NCBI GenBank assembly: GCA_947445035.1
Contig: CANFCK010000034.1
Coordinates: 1 to 33,442, forward strand
Direction: 5' to 3'
DNA length: 33,442 nucleotides
From: Deltaproteobacteria bacterium
GTDB taxonomy: Bacteria; Myxococcota_A; UBA796; SXON01
The position numbers and the translations under genes are program-made. This document shows positions 7,664 to 16,699 of the stretch, in pieces. The notes under the pieces were generated by a model, which was not told the DNA's origin, ran no database searches, and worked only from the letters and a program-made list of their open reading frames with translations. Numbering within the stretch: position 1 is the first letter of the stretch; every line of letters starts with the position of its first letter.

Positions 7664-8038
7664 TCACTCGATCTCGATGTCGTCGTCTGGGTCGTAGGGC
7701 GGCGCAGTCAGAACCAGCACCCGCATCCCGCCCGGCCCGGCCTCGATCGCATGGGGCAGCTCCGGCGGGATCATCACGGTGTCGCCCGGTCCGATGACGA
7801 TCTCCTCGTCGCCGAGGATCATGACGCCAGTGCCGTCGAGGACGAAGTAGGTTTCCTCCGTGATCCGGTGAACATGGAGGGGGCTGCGCGCACCCGGATC
7901 GATCTCGGCGGTCGCCATCCCGGCCCGCTGCAGCGGGCCAGAGGGGGCCAGCAGCTCGTACACGGTGCCGTAGCGGTCGTCCCGGAGCCGCAGCCCGTCC
8001 TGCGGGCCGCGACGGATGAGCGAGGACGCGCGGCTCAC
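7664..8038 (-). CDS. Cupin-fold protein
   Basis: This 124-aa single-domain cupin starts at GTG 8038, overlapping the TGA of the upstream SAHH-like gene (GTGA), and is therefore probably translationally coupled. Cupin motif 1 is seen as HVHRITEETYFVLDGTG and motif 2 as GDTVMIPPELPHAIEAG. The motif 1 histidines and glutamate and the motif 2 histidine are the usual metal ligands, so a bound metal is likely. Cupins include isomerases, dioxygenases and small-molecule sensors, and nothing here decides among them. A long open frame running through this gene to 9130 is the shadow of the SAHH-like gene and was not used. Confidence 0.88.
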   Translation of the reverse strand: MSRASSLIRRGPQDGLRLRDDRYGTVYELLAPSGPLQRAGMATAEIDPGARSPLHVHRITEETYFVLDGTGVMILGDEEIVIGPGDTVMIPPELPHAIEAGPGGMRVLVLTAPPYDPDDDIEIE

Positions 8039-9345
8039 CGGCCACCTCCGCGCTGCTCGACGGTGAGGTCGATCCACTGCTCGGCGAGCCGGTGGCGCTC
8101 GGCGACTTTGTTCGTGGCCTCCGGCAGCATGCCGCGCGCACCGGAGAAGCGCTGCCGGACGACGTCGACCGCGGAGAGGAAGACGAGGGTCATGATGAGA
8201 TCCGCGACCTCGTCCGGCATCGACCCGAACTCCCCGAAGTTGACAGGCATCCCTTCGAGCAGGACGCGGATCCGCTTGCCCTTCACGATGTACTCGTGCG
8301 CCACCACGCGGTCGTCGTCGCGCTCGTGGAGTTCGGAGAGGCGGATCGGCCGCGGCAGCCCGTCGCTCACGGCGCGGAGCGCGTCGAGATCGAACTCCAC
8401 CTGGTCGCTGGACACGCTCGCCAGCCAGACGCCGTCCGAGAGGAAAGGGATCTCGTCCAGGCCGATGGAGGGACGGGCCTTCCCGTCCTTGTCGAGCGGC
8501 GCTCCGGTGGCCCCAAACACCACCGACGCTCCCTTCAACGCCTCCGCCGCGCTGCGGGCCAGCGTGCCACAGCTGCCTGCCAGGAGCGCCGCGAGCCGGG
8601 TCGGGTCGGCGTCGTAGTATCGGGTCTTGACGCACATCTCCTCCAGGCTGTCCAGCACCGCCGAGCCGATCGAGCCCCCCGCTCCCAGCACCGCGACCTT
8701 CCGGTTGCGAAGCGCGACGTGGCCCAGGATGCTGACAACCGCGTGCACCGCCGCCTCGCCGATGTGGGGGGGCTCGACGCGCTGCTTCAGCTGCGAGTCC
8801 GGGATGGTGATGATCGGGAAGGCGGGGACCTTGCCGTTCAGCGCGGCCTTGATGCGCCACACGCCCTTGGTTGTCTGCTCCACCACCCCTGCGACGCGAG
8901 CCGCAGCCAGTTCGTCCGAGAGCAGCCGCTCGGTGGCGTGGCCACCGTCCTCCACGACGAGCACCGGGTCGGTGCCGCCGCCGACGATCGCGTTCACCGG
9001 AAGGCTGTGCAGTTGGTCGAGGCCGTAGACGGTGTAGCCGGCGCGCTTGAGCTCGCGGATCACCGTGCCGCGCCGGGCGTACTGGTAGGCCTTGATGAAC
9101 ACGACGGTCTTCGCCGGGTCGAGCCCGCATCGCTCCATCGCGACCAGGACCCCGAGCAGGTTCTGGTACCCGTGCAGGACGGTCACGACGCGGAAGCCAG
9201 CGAACGGCGGCAGGCCGTCGGGCGTGGCATTGGCGGAGAGCAGCGCGAGGCGCCGCAGGTAGCTGGGTGGAATACCCCGGGCAGGGCCGGGACCCGGTGG
9301 AGCGGAGCGGTGGGAAGAGCGGTTGGTGTGACGAGCATCGGTCAT
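8035..9345 (-). CDS. S-adenosylhomocysteine hydrolase-like protein
   Basis: This 436-aa protein resembles adenosylhomocysteinase in its NAD-binding half and active-site region. VEDGGHATERL is near residue 131, GVVEQTTKGVW near 153, and IPDSQLKQ near 181 stands where SAHH has its Asp/Lys catalytic segment. The dinucleotide-binding loop VAVLGAGGSIGSAV is near 217. The N-terminal part, which binds substrate in true SAHH, is divergent, so it is probably not the housekeeping enzyme but a relative acting on another adenosyl compound, or a regulator. The ATG at 9345 has AGGAGG with a 5-base spacer; the frame is open to 9378 but without such a site. It heads a coupled SAHH-like/cupin pair with the FMN reductase downstream. 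Confidence 0.82.
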   Translation of the reverse strand: MTDARHTNRSSHRSAPPGPGPARGIPPSYLRRLALLSANATPDGLPPFAGFRVVTVLHGYQNLLGVLVAMERCGLDPAKTVVFIKAYQYARRGTVIRELKRAGYTVYGLDQLHSLPVNAIVGGGTDPVLVVEDGGHATERLLSDELAAARVAGVVEQTTKGVWRIKAALNGKVPAFPIITIPDSQLKQRVEPPHIGEAAVHAVVSILGHVALRNRKVAVLGAGGSIGSAVLDSLEEMCVKTRYYDADPTRLAALLAGSCGTLARSAAEALKGASVVFGATGAPLDKDGKARPSIGLDEIPFLSDGVWLASVSSDQVEFDLDALRAVSDGLPRPIRLSELHERDDDRVVAHEYIVKGKRIRVLLEGMPVNFGEFGSMPDEVADLIMTLVFLSAVDVVRQRFSGARGMLPEATNKVAERHRLAEQWIDLTVEQRGGGR

Positions 9346-9548
9346 GAGAACCTCCTTGCGAGGTCCTTGTACCATCATGTGTTCGCGATACTATAAGTAG
9401 AACCTATATAGTTTCCGTTCTATGCGTCCACACATTGCCTGGTCCGCTTGCCCACGCTGGCGGACCCGGTTCATTGCATCCATGGCTGGCATCTGGGAGC
9501 AACGCCGGGGCCATTGACGCGCCGGGGCAGCCGGGAGAGGTTCGCTAC
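9346..9548. promoter_or_regulatory. Divergent promoter region with overlapping dyads
   Basis: This intergenic region separates the SAHH-like operon (minus) from the helicase operon (plus). An unusually AT-rich island at 9385-9425 holds two interleaved inverted repeats: ACTATA (9390-9395) with TATAGT (9407-9412), and TAGAAC (9398-9403) with GTTCTA (9417-9422). It looks like an operator overlapping one or both promoters. The plus-strand frame is open from a TTG at 9435, but the GTG at 9549 with GGGAGAGG upstream (9533-9540) is the better start, so most of this stretch is taken as non-coding. Confidence 0.6.
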
Positions 9549-12500
9549 GTGACTGGATTGACCGCCTCGCTTCAAGACGCCCGGGAACTGGTGGACCAGT
9601 TCTTCGCGGGCTCGTCGGCGCTTTTCGGACCGCTGCAACGGCCCGATCGCGGAGCAGAAATCGTCGCCGGCACGGTCTTCCGATTTCGCGCACAGCACCG
9701 TAGCGAGGGGCCAGTCCTGCTCACCATGTACCTCGGGCTTCGGGAGCTTGGAGGGGCGCTCTGGGACCGGGAAATCCGGGCGCTCCTGTCGCTGGCCCAG
9801 CGGGCCCACGCACATCTCCCGCGAATCCTGGATGGTCGATACGTCGGCCTCGACTCGGACCGTCCTTTCGCCTACGTACTCGCGAGCGCCGGCAAGTACG
9901 ACCTGTCCCACGCACAGGCACTGGACTACGTAACTTGGAACCGAGATCTCGAAGGCCGGAGCCGAAGCTACCGGCTCCGCCAGTTCCTGGGCCTAGCGGA
10001 CGGCCTGCTCCGGCTTCACCGCCGCGGGCACATACACAGGAACCTGAGCCCGGCGGCTGTCGAGTATGTGGAGTCCGATGACCGCGACCGCCCGTATGCC
10101 CTGCGCCTCGCGCGCTTCGAGATGAGCTCACTGATCGGGAACTTGGTACGCCGAGGGGACGAGGGTGTTCCAGCGGAGGTGGCACGCGGGATCTGGGCGG
10201 CTGCGGCGGACCCGTTCTCCCAGCTCTGCCAGCCGCCGGAACGATGGCGGTTCCTCGCAGGGGAGACAGATGAGTTGGACGAAACGGACCGGGTTGATGT
10301 CTATGCGCTCGGTGCCCTGGGCTGGGCCCTTCTCGTGCGAGTCACCGAGGAAGAGGCGGAAGAGTCAGGTGACGATGGCCTTCGCCAACTTGCCCGCAAG
10401 GACGCATCGATGCTCGGTGACCTCTCCGACGGCACCGTGGCCCTCCCCGCAATGCGGGCGTACATGCAGGATCGCTGCCGGAACCCAATGGTCCCAGACG
10501 AGTTGGGGCGCCGCCTCCACGAGATGCTGCACCCGCACGCGCGAAGCAGGCCATCGCTCGGCGAGGTCGTCGCGCACCTCCAAGGCGACTACGAGGCGCT
10601 CGCCCATCGCTTCGACGGGCGGCCCGACGATCGACGCCTGCTGCTCGGCTATTTTCCAGTCGAATCGAGGAAGACGCTCTACCTGAAGTGGGGCGAGATC
10701 CAGATCGACCCAGCCCTCGATGATGGGCCGCTGCGCGAATTGATGGAGGCCGATCTACGGGGTGCCGAGGCCGTCTACAGCCCCGGCGGATTCGTGGCAT
10801 GGGGACGCAGTGGCGATCCGCTCGACCGAAAGAAGGAGGAACGCGCCCGCTACGTGGCGTTGGGCAAGAGGTTTGCGTGGTTCTGCGAGCCCTACAAGGA
10901 ACGGTTCGCGCGATTCGCACGCGGAGGAGAAGGCGGGGAAGTGTGGGAGCTGTTGCTGGTGAAGTTCGTCATCCAGCGCGAGCGTGTGTGGACGCTTGAG
11001 GACTCCCCGCTTCGAAGGCGCCTACCTCCGATTAAGCTGTATTCCATCCCGAACATCCGCGACATCGACCTCGGCGATGTGCAGGCCGCAGCCGCGGAAG
11101 GTGCCGCACCGGACGACGCGGAGCCCGTGGTGACGTGGCAGGCGTTCCTCTTGTCCCTCGAACACGAGAGTCCGACCCCCCCGTGGATGGTGATCCGGCA
11201 GCGCGCGATGCAGTTCCTCCTGGATGTACAGCGTGCGGCATTGCGCGCGCGCCAGTTTCCATTTCGGCGTAGGTCAGACCCTGTGGGCGAGCGGCATACC
11301 CTGCAACACGATCCGGACATTGAGCGGCAATCCATCGAGAAGAATCCGGAGTTCTCGCTCTACTGCCAGGTGTTTCCCCGGGAGATGGGGCCGCTTTTCC
11401 GGGGGCTGGACGGGGAGGATCAGAGCGCCGTTTTGGAGATCCTCGCGGATAGCGAGGGCCGCATGGATACCCGCCGCGAAGCACTGGGTAAGGTGCGGGT
11501 GCTGCCCGGCGAGGAGGGCAGAGTAGACATCGTGAACGTGCAGGCGCTGCACGGCCGCGGAGCGTGGATCCCAGAACAAGGCTGGCTCCGGCCCGTCGAC
11601 GACCGCCCGTCGGACAAGTTGCTGTCGCGCCAGCAGGCGGCCGCCAGTGAGCTGCACCGTATGGATCTGCTCCAGAACCAGTTGCACGCCCCATTCACGG
11701 TGCGTGGGCTTCCGTTCCGCTGGGAAGGTGTCGCTGCAGACCTCGACGAAAGCGGTCAGGCGGCAGCATTGGAAATGCTGGTTTGTCGCCCTTTCTACGC
11801 GCTTCACGGGCCGCCCGGTGCGGGCAAGACGGCCGTGGCCGCGCGAGCGATCGCTGCCTACCTCGCCGGTGAACCCGGGGCGCGCGTGCTCGTGACGAGC
11901 CAAAACCACCATGGACTGGACAACCTAGCGATCAGCGTGCTCAAGGAGGTCCACAAGGCCGGTATCAGGCCCGTCGTCGTCCGGGTCGTTTCAGACAAGG
12001 CCCTCGCGGACGAGAAGCCGATGCCTGAGATGGTGGAACACGCCCTCCGGGAACAGGCACCGCGGCTCGCCCGCGCCGCATCGGCCTTGGCAAGTCGTCT
12101 ACTTGAACAAGGAGAACTGCGAGATGGTCGCCCAATCGATGCAGCGATCGCCACCGTGCTCGCGGCGTGGAAGGATGGCGCCACCCGGTGTGAGCTGGAG
12201 CTTCGCGACCGACTGCGACGCGCGTCCACCCTGGTGTTCGCAACGACGGGCACTTGCCATCCCGGGCTTGTCGGCGGTGCAACGCCAGAAGAGGCATTCG
12301 ACTGGGTAATCGTCGAGGAGGCGGCGCGGGCTTGGCCCAGCGAACTTGCGATGCCACTCGTTCGCGGCAACCGCTGGACCCTGATAGGCGATCACGTACA
12401 ATTGCAGGCGTTTGATAGGCAGAAACTATCACGCCTGCTGAGTGAAGCGGCAGATAGCGATGTTGACGCCTTGCAGGTGCATGCAGATTCGACCTCGGAG

Positions 12501-13409
12501 TACGAGCGATTCTACAGCCTCTTCGAATCGCTCTTCGTGGAGCCCCGGAACCCGAAAGGAGAGGCACACAAGACGCTTCCGTCGGCAATGCGCGCCGTAC
12601 TTGGCGCCCCGCTCGGTCGGTTGGACACGCAGCACCGGATGCGGGAACCGATCGCGGAGGTGGTCGGCCGCGCCTTCTACCGCGTGGCGGATGTTCCGGA
12701 AGAGCAGCGGACGCCGCGGATGTCGAAGCTGCTCGCCGGCAATCCCGACTCCACCTGGCTTCGATCCGGGGCACGCGTCGAGCGTCCGCACGGCCTGCGG
12801 GCACCCGGCATCCTTCTTGGCCATCCCTCGACGGGCCTGACTGAATCGTCAGCCGGCGAGCCCTCTCTCCTATGGCTTGACACGACCGGACTCCCCGACT
12901 CAGAGTGCGTGCCCTACTGGAGCAACCTCGCCGAGTCGAGAATCGTAGCGCGGCTGTGCGAGCGCCTCTCTCCGGCCCCGCGGGCCGGAAAGGACGACTT
13001 CTTGGACGAGCCGGTTGCGATTCTCACGCCATACCTGGCGCAGGTGCTCAGGCTGAAGCAGGACCTTCCCAGCGCCTACTCCGGGCATGTGCATACCGTG
13101 GACAGCTTCCAGGGGCGCCAAGCGGATATCGTTTTCGTCTCCCTCGTCCGCGCCATGTCCAGAGGGCAGACGCCGGAGGCGTCGATCGGATACCTCGTCG
13201 AACCCAGCCGGGTGAACGTGATGTTCTCTCGCGCTCGGCGGCTTCTCGTCATCGTCGGGAGCTTCGCCCATTTTGAAGGTGTGGTTCAAAAATTTGCCAC
13301 GCCTGCACGCAAGGATCTGCGCGGATGGGCGTGCATCGTCCGCGACATTCGAGCCGGAGGGCACCTCGTGACAGCGGACCGGGTTCTCCGGTTCTCGGAG
13401 CGCGGGTGA
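9549..13409 (+). CDS. Pseudokinase-SF1 helicase fusion (Mokosh-like defence protein)
   Basis: This 1286-aa protein joins a Ser/Thr-kinase-like N-terminus (about residues 20-350) to a C-terminal superfamily 1 helicase of the UPF1/DNA2-like (COG1112) type (about 715-1240). The kinase part shows HRNLSP near 163 in place of HRD and DRVDVYALGALGW near 248 for the DxWSxG helix; no DFG is visible (LARFEMS instead) and no clear VAxK lysine, so it looks catalytically dead. The helicase keeps Walker A GPPGAGKT (754-761), Walker B VIVEEAARAWPSE, GDHVQLQAF, DTQHRM, DSFQGRQADIVFVS and NVMFSRAR. GTG 9549 is chosen for its ribosome-binding site; a TTG at 9435 would add 38 residues. It overlaps the PLD gene by four bases. 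A kinase-helicase plus a PLD nuclease matches the published Mokosh type I defence architecture. Confidence 0.9.
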   Translation: MTGLTASLQDARELVDQFFAGSSALFGPLQRPDRGAEIVAGTVFRFRAQHRSEGPVLLTMYLGLRELGGALWDREIRALLSLAQRAHAHLPRILDGRYVGLDSDRPFAYVLASAGKYDLSHAQALDYVTWNRDLEGRSRSYRLRQFLGLADGLLRLHRRGHIHRNLSPAAVEYVESDDRDRPYALRLARFEMSSLIGNLVRRGDEGVPAEVARGIWAAAADPFSQLCQPPERWRFLAGETDELDETDRVDVYALGALGWALLVRVTEEEAEESGDDGLRQLARKDASMLGDLSDGTVALPAMRAYMQDRCRNPMVPDELGRRLHEMLHPHARSRPSLGEVVAHLQGDYEALAHRFDGRPDDRRLLLGYFPVESRKTLYLKWGEIQIDPALDDGPLRELMEADLRGAEAVYSPGGFVAWGRSGDPLDRKKEERARYVALGKRFAWFCEPYKERFARFARGGEGGEVWELLLVKFVIQRERVWTLEDSPLRRRLPPIKLYSIPNIRDIDLGDVQAAAAEGAAPDDAEPVVTWQAFLLSLEHESPTPPWMVIRQRAMQFLLDVQRAALRARQFPFRRRSDPVGERHTLQHDPDIERQSIEKNPEFSLYCQVFPREMGPLFRGLDGEDQSAVLEILADSEGRMDTRREALGKVRVLPGEEGRVDIVNVQALHGRGAWIPEQGWLRPVDDRPSDKLLSRQQAAASELHRMDLLQNQLHAPFTVRGLPFRWEGVAADLDESGQAAALEMLVCRPFYALHGPPGAGKTAVAARAIAAYLAGEPGARVLVTSQNHHGLDNLAISVLKEVHKAGIRPVVVRVVSDKALADEKPMPEMVEHALREQAPRLARAASALASRLLEQGELRDGRPIDAAIATVLAAWKDGATRCELELRDRLRRASTLVFATTGTCHPGLVGGATPEEAFDWVIVEEAARAWPSELAMPLVRGNRWTLIGDHVQLQAFDRQKLSRLLSEAADSDVDALQVHADSTSEYERFYSLFESLFVEPRNPKGEAHKTLPSAMRAVLGAPLGRLDTQHRMREPIAEVVGRAFYRVADVPEEQRTPRMSKLLAGNPDSTWLRSGARVERPHGLRAPGILLGHPSTGLTESSAGEPSLLWLDTTGLPDSECVPYWSNLAESRIVARLCERLSPAPRAGKDDFLDEPVAILTPYLAQVLRLKQDLPSAYSGHVHTVDSFQGRQADIVFVSLVRAMSRGQTPEASIGYLVEPSRVNVMFSRARRLLVIVGSFAHFEGVVQKFATPARKDLRGWACIVRDIRAGGHLVTADRVLRFSERG

Positions 13410-16400
13410 GCGCTACCGTCTGTGACGAGATTTTCGTGCCGTGTGCGCCGTTCACGGTGCAGGCCCGGTTGGGGACTCGGGACGGCCCTGGGGTCGTCGA
13501 GACCGCCCTGCTCCGCGCGATACACGCCGGGGTCGAGCACTCGACCGAACTGGCGGCCTTGTTCGGACTCCCGGATGCCCTCATCGTGGACGCCTTGTAC
13601 GACCTCTGGACCGCCGGCCACGTCGTGCTCGATCCGCGACGAGGCATCGTCCGGCTGACATCTCAGGCTTCCGAAGTAGTTGCAACCGGTGACCTCACGT
13701 CCATCGAAGGCGCCGCCCGCACCATCCAGTCCGTGTCCCTCATGCAGGAGCTTCTCACTGGCGCGATCCTCCCGCTAGGGGGACGTCGCAATCCGGGCCG
13801 GGATACCCGCACGGCGCCGGCACGCTTCGCCTCACTGGATCCGCGCCTGTACACCCCCCAGGATCTGGCAGACGCTGTAGTTCGAGCCGCGCAGAAGCAC
13901 GCGGACCCGGACGGCCCTGTGCCAGTGGTCCGCGAGGTTTGGCCGGACGCGACGCCAGGTGAGCCCGCGTCAGGGGGGCTGCGCTGGCTCCCGCTCACGG
14001 TGGAGTGCCGGCGTGAGCGCCACGGAGATCGCCTGCAATTCACGATCGTCGACCCCGGCGGACTCGCGCCGAGCGTTTGCCGCGCGATCGAGGAGGGGCT
14101 CGCCACGGGCGCCGAGGCGGCTCCCGACGCTTTCTTCTACAAGGGGTTCCGAGACTCCGCGGCACCGCTTGCTCCGGTCGGGCGGCTAGGCGCCGCGCTC
14201 GCTTCTCTCGACAAGACGCTCCGCGGTCTTGACGCCGTTGACCCAGGGGTTGTGACCCAGCGGCACGCTGCACTGGAGAATGCGCTGGCACTCGCCGAAC
14301 GGGCACTTGTCGAGTACCGCGGATCGCCCACGAGGGCGCGCGTTCTGTGTGGGAGAGCTGCACATGAGGACGCCGTGCGCGCAGTATTCGGCGAGGCAAA
14401 GCATCAGGTCGCGCTTGTCTGCCCCTTCGTGTCGCCGCAAGCCATGGATGCACGCGGGCCGGGTGACTCGCCGTCGTTCTGGACGCTGATCGAGAGCGCC
14501 CTGGCCCGGGGTGTGAGCGTGTTTGTCATCTGGGGAATCGGGGCGGACGAGCCGCTGGATGGGCAGTTGGAGCTTCGACGAAACACGCTGCGGCGGGCCC
14601 ACCCCGGGCGATTTTTCATGGCCCGCCGCTCGGGTCGCGCCCACGCTAAGCTGGTGATCCGCGATGCCGATCAGGCGATCGTTTCAAGCTTCAATTTCCT
14701 GGACCCGTCGTCGGCTCAGACGTTCGAACTCGGGGTTGTGCTCGAAGCCGACGGCGACACAGTCGCGTGCGGCCTGGCGGAGCAGGCGCTGTCGGTCGTT
14801 CGCGACCTCTTCCCCGACTACGATGACTCTCGGGTGATCCGAACCTTCGCCGAGGAATTCCATAGAATTGTCGACCGTGACCTGGATGACCCGTCGCCCG
14901 GACCTGTGGAGGTTCCGCAGGAGTTGTTGGCGGATTCGGGCTTGCGGGCACCCGCGATTCGGATGTGGGCGGAAAGCTGGCGTATAGCTCACGCGAGTGT
15001 CATGGCGCGCGCCCAGGGTGGGACGCGAACCGCCCGCTTGGTTCGGGACGGCGAGCACCGCGTGCTCCTGGAAGAGGCTCTCCGAGACGTCCGCGATCGG
15101 CTTGTCATCATGTCGGACCGACTGGGGGCAGATGTCCTGACGACGTGGTTCCTCGAAGCGCTGGAAATGGCCTGTTCGCGCGGAGTCAACGTCACCCTGA
15201 TCTGGCGGCGCTGCGACGAGCGAGTCCTCGATCCGGCCCAGGCTCCGGACCTGCGCTTACGGCAACTGGCCGAGCGGTACCCCGCGACCGTAAGGGTTGT
15301 TTCGCCCGGTGCCGGCGCACACGCCGGCAACCACGCCAAGGTGCTCATCGCAGACCGGACCGCGATCGTGTCGAGCTTCAACTTCCTCTCGGTAACTGGC
15401 GAATACGGCACCGGTCCGGTCGGAGTGACGCGACGCCAACGCGCCGAAGTTGGTGTGTTGGTTCACGATGCACCGGTGGTAGAGGCCATCGTCGCAGCTA
15501 TTGTGGCTCGGTTCGGTGAGGGAGTCGTGTCAACGGTCGCGGCGGTGGCGCAGACCTCTGCGTTGCCGGTGCCTGCCACTTCGATGAGCATTCTCTCGGT
15601 TCTTGCCCATACAACGCGGACGGACGCCGACGACCTGGAAGCATGGATTGCGTCGGCCGGTGACCCGTGGGACGACTTGAACCGAGCAAGGGACTCCGGG
15701 GTTGCCGAAGACCGCATCGAGGTGGCTGTGGCGGCGGTGCTAGCGCACAATGCCTCCGCCCCGGCCGCCCTTCCGTGGCGTGGCTGGTTGGGGCTTCGGT
15801 ACTGGGCAAGGGGCTCGGTATTCCCAGCCGTGCTGCTCTGGGGCGATCTGCAGCGCGCTGATTTGCCGTCCGAGAGGTTGAGGCGTGTTGCGTGTGCGCC
15901 GGGCGCAATAGAGGCCTTCGCGGCTGTTTTCGACGAAGTCGCCTGCGAGGAGGGCCCGCTCGACGAGGCCGACGGGGCGACGGCTGTGCTCATTCCGCTC
16001 TTGGTGGTGGACGGCTGGACGGGGGCGGCGGAGCCACTGGCGATGGTCATGGGTCGCGCGTCTCCCCCGTTGCGGACCTGGGCCGCCTGCGCACTCTCAT
16101 GGTGGGAGACCGGGCACGGCGCGGTGTTGCACATGCCGGCAGTCCGTGCTCGCGTCGACAGGGGAAGCGCCGAGAGGGAGGCCGCGCGCCTTCGCGGCGT
16201 TCTTCGCGAAGCGTTGACGGAAGCCGCCTCGGTCGGGTTTCGATTCCCGCTCGGCCAACACACCTGGGACGACCTCCGGAGGCCCGAGGGAATGCTTGGA
16301 GCCCTGTCCGCGTTCTGTGACGCCGGTGACGTTGCCGGTCTGCGCCGTTGGTTGGGGCTGTGCCGGGCCGCCGAATCTGATTGCGAGACGTTGATGGACG

Positions 16401-16699
16401 AGGCAACAGCGAGGGTCACGCGCGTGGCCGGGGATCTGATCACGGCACCAAAACGCGGCGTTTGTCTTGCCAGACTGCGCGACGCATGGAAGGCAGCGGA
16501 GGCATGGGAGTCCGCGGTACCCGCGGACGACAAGGCCACGGCATGGGCCGTTGGCGAGGCCAAGCGGCTCGGTGAATTCTGGAGCCCAGGCCGCGAGGCC
16601 GTCGTCCGGGTCCAGGCTGAGTCGGGACTTGCCGGGCCGTTGATGGTGCGCCTGCTCAATCTGGCGAATTCGCTGGTCGCCCTCGGGACGTCCTCGTGA
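13406..16699 (+). CDS. Double phospholipase D-domain protein (Mokosh-like nuclease partner)
   Basis: This 1097-aa protein starts at GTG 13406, overlapping the helicase stop (GTGA), with GGAG five bases upstream. An N-terminal winged-helix-like segment (about 30-95) is followed by two PLD/HKD half-sites: AHAKLVIRD near 412 with SSFNFLD and a trailing ELGVV, and NHAKVLIAD near 642 with SSFNFLS and EVGVL. Both keep the His, Lys and Asp of HxK(x4)D, and two such motifs make one complete active site, so nuclease or phosphodiesterase activity is expected. The last 350 residues are helical and unrecognised. With the helicase it forms the likely effector pair of a defence module. It overlaps the next gene by four bases. 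Confidence 0.9.
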   Translation: MSATVCDEIFVPCAPFTVQARLGTRDGPGVVETALLRAIHAGVEHSTELAALFGLPDALIVDALYDLWTAGHVVLDPRRGIVRLTSQASEVVATGDLTSIEGAARTIQSVSLMQELLTGAILPLGGRRNPGRDTRTAPARFASLDPRLYTPQDLADAVVRAAQKHADPDGPVPVVREVWPDATPGEPASGGLRWLPLTVECRRERHGDRLQFTIVDPGGLAPSVCRAIEEGLATGAEAAPDAFFYKGFRDSAAPLAPVGRLGAALASLDKTLRGLDAVDPGVVTQRHAALENALALAERALVEYRGSPTRARVLCGRAAHEDAVRAVFGEAKHQVALVCPFVSPQAMDARGPGDSPSFWTLIESALARGVSVFVIWGIGADEPLDGQLELRRNTLRRAHPGRFFMARRSGRAHAKLVIRDADQAIVSSFNFLDPSSAQTFELGVVLEADGDTVACGLAEQALSVVRDLFPDYDDSRVIRTFAEEFHRIVDRDLDDPSPGPVEVPQELLADSGLRAPAIRMWAESWRIAHASVMARAQGGTRTARLVRDGEHRVLLEEALRDVRDRLVIMSDRLGADVLTTWFLEALEMACSRGVNVTLIWRRCDERVLDPAQAPDLRLRQLAERYPATVRVVSPGAGAHAGNHAKVLIADRTAIVSSFNFLSVTGEYGTGPVGVTRRQRAEVGVLVHDAPVVEAIVAAIVARFGEGVVSTVAAVAQTSALPVPATSMSILSVLAHTTRTDADDLEAWIASAGDPWDDLNRARDSGVAEDRIEVAVAAVLAHNASAPAALPWRGWLGLRYWARGSVFPAVLLWGDLQRADLPSERLRRVACAPGAIEAFAAVFDEVACEEGPLDEADGATAVLIPLLVVDGWTGAAEPLAMVMGRASPPLRTWAACALSWWETGHGAVLHMPAVRARVDRGSAEREAARLRGVLREALTEAASVGFRFPLGQHTWDDLRRPEGMLGALSAFCDAGDVAGLRRWLGLCRAAESDCETLMDEATARVTRVAGDLITAPKRGVCLARLRDAWKAAEAWESAVPADDKATAWAVGEAKRLGEFWSPGREAVVRVQAESGLAGPLMVRLLNLANSLVALGTSS

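Noticed and set aside
7664..9130. 488-codon frame that contains the cupin as its C-terminus
   Set aside because: Upstream of 8038 it is an out-of-frame shadow of the SAHH-like gene. The cupin has its own GTG start overlapping the SAHH-like stop.
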